64,000 nt of DNA from Pseudoalteromonas lipolytica (GCF_001306915.1 NZ_LJTC01000004.1:196608-260607); one strand, 5' to 3'; numbered from the stretch's first letter, positions 52,204-61,682 are shown. A program made the numbers and translations. The notes: a model not told the origin generated them from the sequence alone.

Positions 52204-52812
52204 ATGCGTGTTTTTTTGCCTTTAACATTACTCTTCTCAAGCCTGAGTATGGCTGAAGAGCCTATCACAGCTGTGCCTCTTTACACAGAGAGCGAGTTAA
52301 TAGGCTTGATCAATAAAAATACACACCTAGCACGCGTAAAGGCAGATGATTGCCAGTTAGTGCAAGATATCGAAGCGCGAGCCAATAAAATGGCACTGCC
52401 ATCATATCAGTTCCTGTATGGCGATATGCTAGCTTATGCGGTGTGTGTAGACCGTAATGTAGAGTTAGGGGTTTATTACATGCGTCAAGCTGCCCAGCAA
52501 GGGCTTGGTGCGGCATTAGAGCAACTAGGTCGCTACTATGATGTAGGTCAGTTAGTGCAGCAAGATAAAGCAATGGCGGTGACCTATTTACGAGAAGCAT
52601 CAGCTCAAGGTAACCTAAAGGCACAAATGCGTTTGGTTAATCTATTTAATCAAGGTTATGGCAGCCCACGAGATTATGAAGACGCCTACCGTTGGTTATT
52701 TCATTCAATGGTTGCCGATAAAGCAACTCACAAGAAAGTCGAAAATTTACTCGCTAAGCTTGCCGAAAAAATGCCAGACAGCGTCGTTGCACGCGCCCGT
52801 TTACCTATGTAG
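52204..52812 (+). CDS. motX: Sodium-type flagellar motor protein MotX (Sel1 repeats)
   Basis: A 202-residue secreted protein: signal peptide (MRVFLPLTLLFSSLSMA, cleavage about 17), then the segment LYTESELIGLINKNTHLARV, KADDCQLVQDIEARA and LYGDMLAYAVCVDRN that I recognise as Vibrio MotX, then Sel1-like repeats (about 88-190; GLGAALEQLGRYYDVG). Cys50 and Cys81 match the conserved disulfide pair. MotX forms the T-ring with MotY and holds the PomAB stator at a polar flagellum. It stands alone after purA, as in some Vibrio. I start at ATG 52204, since GTG 52195 has no ribosome site. Confidence 0.88.
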   Translation: MRVFLPLTLLFSSLSMAEEPITAVPLYTESELIGLINKNTHLARVKADDCQLVQDIEARANKMALPSYQFLYGDMLAYAVCVDRNVELGVYYMRQAAQQGLGAALEQLGRYYDVGQLVQQDKAMAVTYLREASAQGNLKAQMRLVNLFNQGYGSPRDYEDAYRWLFHSMVADKATHKKVENLLAKLAEKMPDSVVARARLPM

Positions 52813-52824
52813 GCAAATACATAT

Positions 52825-52852
52825 AAAAAAGGCCAGCTAATGCTGGCCTTAC
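52825..52852. terminator. Bidirectional terminator, motX and antiporter gene
   Basis: AAGGCCAGC/GCTGGCCTT stem with a TAAT loop. The minus strand has a T6 tail, so it serves the antiporter gene best. Confidence 0.88.
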
Positions 52853-52854
52853 TG

Positions 52855-54714
52855 TTATTTCTCTTCTTTACTTTCTTTTAGTTTGCCGTTATTCGGGTCT
52901 TTTAGCACCGATAGTTTAGGCGGTTGAAGTGCCACAATACGTTCACCTACTTGTGGAGGTTTTTCCATATTTGTAGTGAACGGGCGAATTTTAATAGGCG
53001 TATCGTCATCATCGCTTTTTTCACCATTTAAAATAAATAATGGGATTGCTTCGCTATTAACTTCTTTATATTGATCCCAACTAAACTCTTCAGAAATACG
53101 CGTCGCACTAACTTTACCGCCTTTGGCAATTAAGCTGCTTAAACGGGCATAAGCGCCATTGTCGCCAAACAGAATTTGTCGTGACAAGAAGGTCGCACTG
53201 TCTTTATTCGCTTTTGCATGGTTAGTCGAAGAGCGCAAAGAAAATACATTCTTTTCGTCGAACAAATGCGAGAAGTATTGTACGCCTAATGCATTGTGAT
53301 GGCGGTTAGGTGAAAGCGCGAGTACGCTACGAATTGTTGTTAATGGTAAATAACGCTCCGCATGCTCTGACTGCGGATTACCATAGTAACAAGGTAAGCC
53401 ATCCATGCGTGCCATTTTACAGTTTTCCCATGCAGGATCAGATAAGTGCACCGGAATATTTTGATCTTTTAAGCCGCAAGCAATAGCACGGGCTACATGG
53501 TTTGCGCCAATAATTAAAATAGTATTTGGCGCAGGCTGGCGTACTTTTAATAACTTTGCCAACGGTGTTGCTGTAAGGCTTTGCAGTACTACAGTAATAA
53601 TAATTACAGTAAATATAAGTGGCACTATTTTTTCAGCATCGGCAATGCCAGCTTCGACCATACTTAGAGCAAATACAGAGCCCACCGCAGCGGCAACGAT
53701 ACCCCGTGGTGCAATCCACGACAGAACTAAACGAGACTTAAGTGGTAAATCAGTTTTAAAGGTCGATATTGCAATACAGGCTGGGCGAGCCACAAAAAGC
53801 ACGATGGCTAAGAAAATAAACACATCGCTATGTAACATCATTAAATCTGATAGCTGTAGTCGGGCTGCAAGTAAGATGAACAGTGATGAAATTAAGATCA
53901 TCGAAAGGTCTTCTTTAAATTCAAGCACAGAGTCAATTTCGAGATCATCTTGGTTAGCAAGCCAAATACCAAACACGGTAACAGCGAGGAGGCCAGATTC
54001 ATGGCTTAGGTGGTTCGAAACCGTAAAGCTAATCAGTACTAAGGCTAAAATGCCAAACTTGTGTAACTCAAATGGTAGCCATTCTCGGCGTATCAGCAAT
54101 GTGGTAAGCCAACCGGCAACGACACCAATGGTTAAACCAACTCCCAGGGTTTTAAAGAGCGCGATAATGGTATGACTCAGTACTTCGCCTTGACCTACAA
54201 GCATGACAGCTTCAAATACTAGTACTGCGAATAATGCACCTATAGGGTCTATAACAATACCTTCCCAACGCAAGATGCGGTCAATATCTTGAGTAGGTCT
54301 CATAGAGTTTAACAGCGGCGCAATAACTGTAGGTCCAGTTACAACAAGCACCGCCCCAAGTACTGCAGCAACTCGCCAGTTCAGCTCTAAAATCCAATAA
54401 GCGCTGAAGCTGATTACTAAGCAAGTCGTGAGCATTCCAATAGAGCAGAGGTTACGAACTACCTTACCAATCCCTTTTAACTCTCTGAAGTGTAAGGTTA
54501 GTGAACCCTCAAATAAGATCACCGCCACACTTAAAGAAACTACAGGGAAGAGTAAATCACCCAGTAGAGCGTCAGGTTCTAGTACGCCACTAAATGGCCC
54601 TAAAACTAAACCTGTTAGTAGTAAAAATAAAATAGCGGGTACGCGAAACGCCCATGCGACCCACTGTGCTAATACTGAGCACAATGCGATCCCTGCTATA
54701 TAAATTGCTGACAT
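52855..54714 (-). CDS. CPA1-type Na+(K+)/H+ antiporter with C-terminal nucleotide-binding domain
   Basis: The 619-residue protein has about 12-13 membrane segments (about 1-390) with NhaP/CPA1 marks (LTGLVLGPF, LFEGSLTLHF, VVTGPTVIAPLL, EGIVIDPIGALFAV, APRGIVAAAV), then a TrkA-N/RCK-type Rossmann domain (NTILIIGANHVARAIACGLK, about 400-520) and a charged tail. It likely exchanges Na+ or K+ for H+ and is gated by a nucleotide. I start at ATG 54714 (AAGGA upstream), since the longer frame begins at TTG. Ion selectivity unknown. Confidence 0.85.
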   Translation of the reverse strand: MSAIYIAGIALCSVLAQWVAWAFRVPAILFLLLTGLVLGPFSGVLEPDALLGDLLFPVVSLSVAVILFEGSLTLHFRELKGIGKVVRNLCSIGMLTTCLVISFSAYWILELNWRVAAVLGAVLVVTGPTVIAPLLNSMRPTQDIDRILRWEGIVIDPIGALFAVLVFEAVMLVGQGEVLSHTIIALFKTLGVGLTIGVVAGWLTTLLIRREWLPFELHKFGILALVLISFTVSNHLSHESGLLAVTVFGIWLANQDDLEIDSVLEFKEDLSMILISSLFILLAARLQLSDLMMLHSDVFIFLAIVLFVARPACIAISTFKTDLPLKSRLVLSWIAPRGIVAAAVGSVFALSMVEAGIADAEKIVPLIFTVIIITVVLQSLTATPLAKLLKVRQPAPNTILIIGANHVARAIACGLKDQNIPVHLSDPAWENCKMARMDGLPCYYGNPQSEHAERYLPLTTIRSVLALSPNRHHNALGVQYFSHLFDEKNVFSLRSSTNHAKANKDSATFLSRQILFGDNGAYARLSSLIAKGGKVSATRISEEFSWDQYKEVNSEAIPLFILNGEKSDDDDTPIKIRPFTTNMEKPPQVGERIVALQPPKLSVLKDPNNGKLKESKEEK

Positions 54715-55632
54715 AGAATAAATTATCCTTTTGTTACTACTGTTCAAAAAAGGTCGAATCACATTATTTATGATGTAATGCAATCCTCAATTAGACCTTT
54801 GAAATAAAATTGCCTGCTTATTAAAGCTTACTCATCACTATAGACACAAGCAAACTTGATGCTTCAAATACGATTTTAGTCGTTATTACTACTTTTTGGG
54901 GTTATATCTAAAACAAAAGTCAGGTTTGCAGAGAAAAAATCATTAGGGCTAACATATGGTGATCTAACTTATTGTTAAAAAGTATTTATTTTTCCTATTT
55001 ATGGCAAGTATAAAAGCTGTGATTACTTTTCGCCCTTGATCTTTACCCCTAATTTCCCGTATTATATTTCGTGTTCAAACAATTTGATATCTAAATGTTT
55101 ATCGGTGTTGCTACAGTTTTCTAGAGCTTTACCTCTAAATAATCAATTGTTTGTAACAATTTTAGTGTTTTATACACTTTGTTTTCTAATTAAATAGAAA
55201 TGAGCTTACCCGTGTTCAGTGTGTATTTATTACGTGTTGAATAGAATATAAGTTCATTATCTGGTCAATGTTTAGTTCCCATCGTGGCAGCTAAATCTCG
55301 GTCATACAATCTACACCCTATCTGTCGGTGTACCAGATTGTATAGGCTCTATGTATGTTGTTATTAATAAAAGCCTCACACAGCTTTTTACAGCGATACA
55401 TAAACAACACTTATCTCTTTTTATCAACTTATGGTTTATAACCGTTTGGTCTACTGACTGAATAAAAGTTGTGCTATATCTAATCGCAGTACTTGCGTGG
55501 CGTAGTCGTGTGCATAGATAAGTTGTTTGGCAAAGTGATAATAGTCAGTGCGTTTAGTAAAGCTAAACGCGAGTCTTTTAATCAGTGGCAAATTGGCACT
55601 GAATAGATAGTAAAATGGAAAGTTGAACAGTT
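54715..55632. other. About 0.9 kb gene-free region before proB
   Basis: No credible gene in six frames. It holds the promoters of the divergent antiporter gene and of proBA plus three hairpins on the plus strand: a long one at 55304-55343, GCGTTTAG/CTAAACGC with a five-base loop at 55550-55570 (63 bases before proB) and CAGTG/CACTG at 55583-55601. The middle part is AT-rich. A long structured leader or a small RNA could be here. Confidence 0.55.
55304..55343 (+). promoter_or_regulatory. Strong isolated hairpin upstream of proB
   Basis: ATACAATCT-ACACC pairs with GGTGT-(ACC bulge)-AGATTGTAT around a nine-base loop, 14 base pairs in all. No T tract follows, so it is not a terminator. It lies 290 bases before the proB start; a 5' UTR element, small RNA or transcription-factor site are all possible. 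Confidence 0.6.
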
Positions 55633-56739
55633 ATGCAAAAGTTAAATTGGCGACGTATAGTACTAAAAGTAGGTAGCGCATTAATCGCACCCGAACAAGA
55701 CGGGTGTCGCTCACGTTATTTACTGACCATTGCACAGTTCATCGTTCGCTGTCGAGCGCAAGGTATCGAAGTTATTTTAGTATCATCGGGTTCGGTAGCT
55801 GCTGGTTCGCATTTATTCCCTGAACAAGAAAAGCGTTCAGTGACGATGAAAAAAGCAATGGCTGCTGCCGGTCAGACAGAAATGATGGCGATGTGGGATC
55901 GTTTCTTTGATTTCCCATCGGCACAGATTTTATTAACTCATGGTGACTTACGTGACCGTGAGCGTTATACCAGTATTCGTGAAACAGTTTTCACCTTACT
56001 GGAACATGGTGTATTACCTATCATTAATGAGAATGACACGGTAACAACTGATGATTTAAAAGTTGGCGACAATGATAACTTGTCGGCAATGGTAGCCGCA
56101 GCGGCGGACGCAGACGCATTGATGATTTTTTCGGATGTTGATGGTCTATATGACAAAAATCCGAATTTACATGAAGATGCAGTGCTATTACCAGAAATTG
56201 ATAGCATCGATGAATCAATTTACGCAATGGCCGGTTGTGCAACCAGTGCCGTTGGTACAGGTGGTATGAAAACGAAAATCGAAGCGGCTGAAAAAGCCAC
56301 TTCACATGGTATTACAACCTTTATTTTAAATGGTTTTAAAGAAGAGACATTTAACCGACTGCTTGCGGGTGACAACCCAGGTACTATCTTCACACCATAT
56401 GAAAAACCAATGCAAGAAGCAGTGCATTGGATGACTCACACAGCTAACGAGCAGGGTGAGGTTGTCGTTGAAGGTTCATTCGATGAATCATTAAAAGATG
56501 AAGACGGTTGTATTCGTAGCGATGAAATCGTTGCAGTACACGGAGAATTTGGCGTAGGCGATACCATTTTAGTTCGTAGTGATGATGGTACGCGTCTAGC
56601 AAAAGCAACAGCGAACTACAGTAGCTGTTTATTGAATTTTATTGCTGACAACGAGCAAAGTGAATTTAGCGAAAAAATGCAAGATTCAATCGGCCCAGTT
56701 GTTTCAGAGAAAGATATCGCATTATTGGAGAAGTCATGA
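55633..56739 (+). CDS. proB: Glutamate 5-kinase
   Basis: The 368-residue protein has an N-terminal amino-acid kinase domain (about 1-255; VLKVGSALIAP, LVSSGSVAAG, NENDTVTTDDLKVGDNDNLSA in part, GTGGMKTKI) and a C-terminal PUA domain (about 275-360). It phosphorylates glutamate, the first step to proline, and is normally feedback-inhibited by proline. Its stop overlaps the proA start by four bases (ATGA). Confidence 0.97.
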   Translation: MQKLNWRRIVLKVGSALIAPEQDGCRSRYLLTIAQFIVRCRAQGIEVILVSSGSVAAGSHLFPEQEKRSVTMKKAMAAAGQTEMMAMWDRFFDFPSAQILLTHGDLRDRERYTSIRETVFTLLEHGVLPIINENDTVTTDDLKVGDNDNLSAMVAAAADADALMIFSDVDGLYDKNPNLHEDAVLLPEIDSIDESIYAMAGCATSAVGTGGMKTKIEAAEKATSHGITTFILNGFKEETFNRLLAGDNPGTIFTPYEKPMQEAVHWMTHTANEQGEVVVEGSFDESLKDEDGCIRSDEIVAVHGEFGVGDTILVRSDDGTRLAKATANYSSCLLNFIADNEQSEFSEKMQDSIGPVVSEKDIALLEKS

Positions 56740-57983
56740 GTTTAATTACGGATATTTCGAGTCAAGCTGCAAAAGCTGCAACCCAGTTAGCTTTACTTGA
56801 TGCTGCTACTAAGAATCAAGTGTTAACTGAGATGGCAGAGGCGTTACGCGAAAGCAAAGCGTTTATCATCAAAGAGAACGAAAGCGATTTAGCGGCAGCA
56901 CGTGATAATAACCTTGCTGCGTCTATGATTGACCGTTTAACGCTTAACGATGAACGCATTGAAGCAATGGCTGAAGGCATTGAAGTAATTGTTAGCCTTG
57001 ATGATCCTGTTGGTCAATTACGTGAAATTTCAGAGCGTCCAAACGGTATTAAGATTAGCAAGATGCGCGTACCACTGGGTGTTGTGTGTATGATTTATGA
57101 AGCACGTCCAAATGTGACGGCTGATGCCGGTGCGTTATGCTTTAAATCGGGTAATGGTGTTATTTTACGTGGTGGTAAAGAAGCACTTCGCAGCTCGCAA
57201 GCAATCGCAAGTGTAATGCACAAAGTACTTGAAAAGCATGGTTTACCTGCTGCGTTGATTTCAGTGATCCCAGATCCAGACCGTGGTCTGCTCATGGAGC
57301 TGATGCAACAGCGTGACACTATTGATTTAATCATTCCGCGTGGTGGTGAAGGTTTAATTAATTTTGTAACAGAAAACAGTACTATTCCAGTGATCCAACA
57401 CTTTAAAGGTGTATGTCACCTTTATGTAGATAAAGACGCTGATCTGAACGTAGCAATCAATTTACTATTAAATGGTAAAACCCAGCGTACAGGTGTGTGT
57501 AATGCCCTAGAAGGTTTAGTGGTTCATCAAGATATCGCTGATGAGTTTTTAAACCTATGTGCAGTTGTTCTTCGTCAAGAAGGCGTTAAAGTAAATGCAG
57601 ATGCGAAAGCTGCCGAGTACTTTGATAATGCAACAGTACTTGCTGACGACGAGTTTGGTGAAGAGTACTTAGATTTAGAAATCGCAATTAAAGTTGTACC
57701 TGACTTTGCCGGTGCCATTGATCATATTGCTAAGTTTGGTTCAAACCACACTGAAGTGATTTGTACTAAAGACCAAGCTGCGGCGCAGTTATTCCAACGC
57801 AGTGTGGATGCATCTGTGGTAATGGTTAATGCATCATCGCGTTTTTCTGATGGTTCACAGTTAGGTTTAGGTGCCGAGATTGGCATTGCGACAACTAAGC
57901 TACATGCTTACGGTCCAATGGGTCTTGAGTCACTTACAACTGAAAAATACTTAGTGAATGGCGAAGGCCAAATTCGTGAGTAA
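56736..57983 (+). CDS. proA: Gamma-glutamyl phosphate reductase
   Basis: The 415-residue aldehyde-dehydrogenase-fold enzyme reduces glutamyl phosphate to glutamate semialdehyde with NADPH. Motifs: GVVCMIYEARPNVT, catalytic Cys in GKTQRTGVCNALE, NASSRFSDG and GLGAEIGIATTKLHAYGPMGLE in part. Coupled with proB by overlap; the product cyclises to the substrate of ProC, which is not in the window. Confidence 0.97.
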   Translation: MSLITDISSQAAKAATQLALLDAATKNQVLTEMAEALRESKAFIIKENESDLAAARDNNLAASMIDRLTLNDERIEAMAEGIEVIVSLDDPVGQLREISERPNGIKISKMRVPLGVVCMIYEARPNVTADAGALCFKSGNGVILRGGKEALRSSQAIASVMHKVLEKHGLPAALISVIPDPDRGLLMELMQQRDTIDLIIPRGGEGLINFVTENSTIPVIQHFKGVCHLYVDKDADLNVAINLLLNGKTQRTGVCNALEGLVVHQDIADEFLNLCAVVLRQEGVKVNADAKAAEYFDNATVLADDEFGEEYLDLEIAIKVVPDFAGAIDHIAKFGSNHTEVICTKDQAAAQLFQRSVDASVVMVNASSRFSDGSQLGLGAEIGIATTKLHAYGPMGLESLTTEKYLVNGEGQIRE

Positions 57984-58004
57984 TCACTAAAAAGCAATTG
58001 CTTT

Positions 58005-58032
58005 AAAAAGCCGGGCTTTGCTCGGTTTTTTT
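58005..58032 (+). terminator. Terminator of proBA
   Basis: AAGCCGGG and CTCGGTTT (one G-T) form a hairpin with a T7 tail. Confidence 0.85.
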
Positions 58033-58122
58033 GTGTCTAAAACAAATAAAATGAATCGAAATATGAATATGAGTTTGTTTAGATATTTAATTTGGCAGAT
58101 TGCCTAAAGAGAGGTAGGAAAG

Positions 58123-58198
58123 TGGTGGAGCTAAGCAGGATCGAACTGCTGACCTCCTGCGTGCAAGGCAGGCGCTCTCCCAGCTGAGCTATAGCCCC
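58123..58198 (-). tRNA. alaT: tRNA-Ala(UGC)
   Basis: On the minus strand the gene starts GGGGCTATAGCTCAGC and ends in a coded CCA. The anticodon loop is CTTGCAC (anticodon TGC), and the acceptor G-U pair typical of tRNA-Ala (G3-U70) is visible in GGGGCTA/TAGCTCC. 76 bases. It stands alone, not in an rRNA operon. Confidence 0.97.
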
Positions 58199-58246
58199 AC
58201 ATTCCTAAATACAGGATGCTTAAGTCTTGCGTCTCAAGCGGGGTGA

Positions 58247-58275
58247 ACTTTAAATATTTTTGCATTTGTGGTCAA
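58247..58275 (-). promoter_or_regulatory. Promoter of tRNA-Ala
   Basis: Minus strand TTGACC (58270-58275) and TAAAGT (58247-58252), 17 bases apart, about 40 bases before the mature tRNA end. Confidence 0.6.
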
Positions 58276-58363
58276 GTATTTTTTTTAAAATGTTCGAATT
58301 TTTACTCTGTAGTTTTATTTTTGGTAGACTAAAGCGCATTCACTGTTTAAGGCTTATCCAATA

Positions 58364-58750
58364 ATGAAAAAAATAGCATGGCTTTTGGTTGTTTTACTTG
58401 CCGGTTGCGCAAGCCAAGAAGAAGCGCCTCCTTTTGAAATCAATAATAAACAGTTTTACGAAAAGAATGACGAGCAAGGCAATAAAATCTTTGCCTATGT
58501 GGTGTCAGTTAAAGCACAGGGCAGACGCCCGATTAATCTCGATAAGCCAATGACACGCCGGCAGTTTAAAGATTTTGCCGAGCAAGAAGTATTTGAAGAG
58601 TCGAGCAACTTAAAACTTATGCTCGAAGACCAAGCGGTTGAATTATTAAATGAAGAGCTTAAAGAGCGACAATACTGCGACGATAAACACGTTATTGACG
58701 AAGTATTATGGCGTGATTTAAGTGTGCAATTACGAGGACGTTGTTTGTAA
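58364..58750 (+). CDS. Small lipoprotein of unknown function
   Basis: A 128-residue lipoprotein precursor (lipobox LAGC, Cys15) with a charged, helical body and a Cys pair (Cys near RQYCDD and the last Cys in RGRCL). I do not recognise a family. It ends one base before prdX begins (TAA then ATG), so the two are coupled. The pairing does not show a function. Confidence 0.6.
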   Translation: MKKIAWLLVVLLAGCASQEEAPPFEINNKQFYEKNDEQGNKIFAYVVSVKAQGRRPINLDKPMTRRQFKDFAEQEVFEESSNLKLMLEDQAVELLNEELKERQYCDDKHVIDEVLWRDLSVQLRGRCL

Positions 58751-59251
58751 ATGTATGCAGATAAAAGCAAGTTAGCTGCTACGCTAGCTCAATTAGATAT
58801 TAATTATGATGTGATTGAGCATCCACCATTACACGGCAGCTTAGATGCCGATAAGTTTATGCTCGATAGACCGGGCACTCGATTAAAAAACCTGTTTTTA
58901 CGAGATAACGAAGGTAAGCGCCACTTTTTAGTGATCACTGCTCACGATAAGCAGCTCGACTTAAAAGCCATTGCTCAGCAGCAGGGGTTATCTCGCTTAG
59001 GGTTTGCATCTGATGAGCGGTTAGCGCGTTATCTTAAAGTGCCACCGGGCTGTGTTTCTATGTTGGCACTGTTAAACGATAAGCAAAATAATGTCACTTT
59101 TTGGCTAGACCAAGAAATTTGGTTTAACGAGCTTTTTCATTGTCACCCTTTTGAAAATACTGCCACTTGGCTAATGAAAAAAGAGGACTTAGAGCTGTTT
59201 TTTGAAAGTACTGGGCATCAACCACGTATTGTATTTCTACCTGCCAAATAA
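58751..59251 (+). CDS. prdX: Prolyl-tRNA editing deacylase PrdX (ProXp-ala type)
   Basis: The 166-residue YbaK/ProX-domain protein has LDINYDVIEHPPL, the LKNLFLRD lysine strand and GFASDERLARYLKVPPGCVS in part. Family members remove alanine from tRNA-Pro after mischarging by ProRS. It overlaps the 3' end of the convergent transporter gene by 34 bases. Coupled to the lipoprotein gene upstream. Confidence 0.87.
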   Translation: MYADKSKLAATLAQLDINYDVIEHPPLHGSLDADKFMLDRPGTRLKNLFLRDNEGKRHFLVITAHDKQLDLKAIAQQQGLSRLGFASDERLARYLKVPPGCVSMLALLNDKQNNVTFWLDQEIWFNELFHCHPFENTATWLMKKEDLELFFESTGHQPRIVFLPAK

Positions 59252-60354
59252 ACTAAGCTTAAACCTACTAAGCAGACTAAAAGTAGCACGGTCATAAAGG
59301 CAACTTGGCCGTGTTGCTGATATACCAGCCCTGGCAATAATGAACCTAATGCGCCACCGCTATAATAAAACGATACATAACCGCCATTGGTGACACTTGC
59401 AGGTGCACTGCTGATTTTATTTACCAATGGAGCGGCACTTGAGTGGATCACAAACATTGCACCGCAAAAGCCAGTAAAAGCAACCACAAATAATAGTATC
59501 TGTTGGCTCATCAATAACACCATCGTCAGGCTATAGAATACAAAAACCCAGGTTAGTAAACGCCAAGGTGTTGATGACTTTCGTAACAGCCAAGGTGTGG
59601 CTATGGAAGCCAGCGCGCCCAGCAAGTAGCCGCTGTAAACCAGTCCGATGTCTCGGGTGTTAGTGATAGCAAAACTGTCTTGCAGAATGAAAGGTAAATA
59701 ATTTAACAGTGCCGCAAAACAAAAGAACATACAAAACACTGCTCCGTAGAGCTTTAATACCAACGGATCTTTTAATTGCTTTAGATACAACAGCGGCGAC
59801 TTTGCAGCATGAATACTCGCGCCTTTACCTGATTTAGGAATGGCGAGTGCAAATAGTACTAACCCAAGCGCAATCACATAATAAAAACTTTGCCAGCTTA
59901 AAAAGTCAGTAAACAAGGCGGCGAGCATACGTCCGAAGTAGCCACCAACAATGGTACTGCCAATGTAAAGTGTCATATTACGTTGTAATTGGTCGGCCTG
60001 AAAAGTCACACCAATATAACTGGTCATAGCGGTGAGCGCCGCGGGTAGGGTGATCCCTTGTATAAAACGAACCAGCAATAGCAGCTCAAAGCTTGGTGCT
60101 AAAGTAAAAGCGATACAGCTGATTGCTAACACAAACATGGCAATCTTTAAAATTGTGAGTGGGTTTCGTTTAGCTAAAAATAAGCCATACACTAAAGGAG
60201 CAATGGCTAGTGGCAACATAGTTGCGGTCATTAAGCTACCAGCAGTGGCTGGCGATACAGAAAAATGACTGGCAAATAATCCAAGTAAGGGTTGTGGGGC
60301 GTATAAAACAAAGAAAATAAACACAGAGCAAAGTAACAAATGTCGCAGCTGCAT
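59218..60354 (-). CDS. MFS transporter, YnfM-like
   Basis: The 378-residue protein has about 12 membrane segments. It starts LLLCSVFIFFVLYAPQPLLG, and has the MFS pattern LVRFIQGITLPAALTAM after helix 3-4. Length and pattern fit the YnfM/arabinose-efflux-like group of drug or metabolite exporters. Substrate unknown. Its end overlaps prdX on the other strand by 34 bases. Confidence 0.8.
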   Translation of the reverse strand: MQLRHLLLCSVFIFFVLYAPQPLLGLFASHFSVSPATAGSLMTATMLPLAIAPLVYGLFLAKRNPLTILKIAMFVLAISCIAFTLAPSFELLLLVRFIQGITLPAALTAMTSYIGVTFQADQLQRNMTLYIGSTIVGGYFGRMLAALFTDFLSWQSFYYVIALGLVLFALAIPKSGKGASIHAAKSPLLYLKQLKDPLVLKLYGAVFCMFFCFAALLNYLPFILQDSFAITNTRDIGLVYSGYLLGALASIATPWLLRKSSTPWRLLTWVFVFYSLTMVLLMSQQILLFVVAFTGFCGAMFVIHSSAAPLVNKISSAPASVTNGGYVSFYYSGGALGSLLPGLVYQQHGQVAFMTVLLLVCLVGLSLVYLAGRNTIRG

Positions 60355-60586
60355 TTTTAGCTCCCAAGAGGAAAAGCCCTAGCTTATCGGGTACAGGTTT
60401 TTTTACAAGTTCAAAGGCGACTAAAATGATAAATCTTGCGTTAAATCAATATGTCATGATTTCATCGCGTGTTAATCTCACATCAATATACTCGATTGCT
60501 GTGAATCAAGTGGGCTCAGTACTGTTATTTGTTGGCAGAGCTGATTAAAATAACCCTAATACGCATTAATAAATTGGAATTTCGTC

Positions 60587-61126
60587 ATGGGTTCATTACA
60601 AGATCAATTACTTAAGGCTGGTCTTACTACGGCACATAAAGCTAAAGTAGCCAAAACAGAAAAGCGCAAACAGCAAAAGAAGAAAAAGAAAGGCGCCACG
60701 AGTAATCCTAGCGATCTGCAAAAACATATTGAACAAACTAAGCTTGAGCAGCAGAAAAAAGCCGACGAGCTTAATAAAGCGCGTTTAGAAGAGCAAAAGC
60801 AACGTGAGCAAGTAGCGCGCATTAAACAGATTTTAGAGCATCACAACCAAGATGAAATCCGTGGTGATCGCACATTTAACTTCACTTATCAAAATAAAGT
60901 GAAAGAGCTCGAAGTAAATGAAAAAACACAAAAGGCCCTAGCTGGTGGCCGATTAGCAATTTGTGTTTTAGAAGGCCAATTTTTTGTACTGGAAGACGAA
61001 CCAGCACGAAAAGTCGCTGAAGTCAGCGAAGACTACATAGTGTTCCATGTTGAGCCTGAAGATAAGCAAAAGGATGAAGATGATCCGTATGCTGATTTTG
61101 AAGTACCTGATGATTTAATTTGGTAG
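60587..61126 (+). CDS. yaiL: DUF2058 protein YaiL
   Basis: The 179-residue protein is YaiL/DUF2058: MGSLQDQLLKAGL, a very basic stretch (KRKQQKKKKKG, about 27-36), a helical charged centre, and a C-terminal domain with FNFTYQNKVKEL and GRLAICVLEGQFFVL. It is annotated as a nucleoprotein or polynucleotide-associated protein; role unclear. ATG after TGGAATTTCGTC. Confidence 0.88.
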   Translation: MGSLQDQLLKAGLTTAHKAKVAKTEKRKQQKKKKKGATSNPSDLQKHIEQTKLEQQKKADELNKARLEEQKQREQVARIKQILEHHNQDEIRGDRTFNFTYQNKVKELEVNEKTQKALAGGRLAICVLEGQFFVLEDEPARKVAEVSEDYIVFHVEPEDKQKDEDDPYADFEVPDDLIW

Positions 61127-61229
61127 TGACTGTTTCTATTGCCGTTACAATTTTCGGGTGCAATATTGTTAAATCATGGTCTACACTAAAGAAAATGTTT
61201 AATAACCCGTCAAAAAAGAGAAAATAGAT

Positions 61230-61553
61230 ATGAGCAAGATCACGAAAATTTTATGTGGGGCTGGCATTGCAATGGCTGCAAGCCTATCTTTCAACACTAT
61301 GGCTGCGGATGGTGCAACACTATACACAGCTAAGCTTTGCCAAACTTGCCACGGTGCAGAAGGTAAAGCGCCTATCATGCCTCAGTACCCTAAATTAAAT
61401 GGTCAAAATAAAGAGTACTTACTAGCACAAATGAAAGACATTAAGTCAGGTGCGCGTAGCAACGGTATGGCTGCTGCGATGAAAGCAATGGTTGCAAACG
61501 TATCTGAAGAAGAAATGGCTGCAATTGCTGATTACTTATCACAAGTAAAATAA
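61230..61553 (+). CDS. Small class I cytochrome c
   Basis: The 107-residue protein has a signal peptide (cleavage after MAA, about residue 26), one CxxCH haem site (Cys37-Gln-Thr-Cys40-His41) and a C-terminal methionine-rich region (GMAAAMKAMV) for the axial ligand. It resembles c553/c4-type electron carriers of the periplasm. Its redox partner is not in the window. Confidence 0.9.
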   Translation: MSKITKILCGAGIAMAASLSFNTMAADGATLYTAKLCQTCHGAEGKAPIMPQYPKLNGQNKEYLLAQMKDIKSGARSNGMAAAMKAMVANVSEEEMAAIADYLSQVK

Positions 61554-61569
61554 ACACCATTTTAGCGTG

Positions 61570-61600
61570 AAAAGGCCACATCAATTGATGTGGCCTTTTT
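61570..61600 (+). terminator. Terminator of the cytochrome gene
   Basis: GGCCACATCAA/TTGATGTGGCC perfect palindrome with A and T tails. Confidence 0.93.
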
Positions 61601-61682
61601 GTATCACCTATTGATCATCTACTAATAGTAATTTAGACTTCTATACATCTATTTGTGCAGTGTCACATATACAAGGTTTTCC

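Noticed and set aside
55304..55343. Terminator before proB
   Set aside because: No T tract follows the hairpin and no gene on the plus strand lies upstream to end there.
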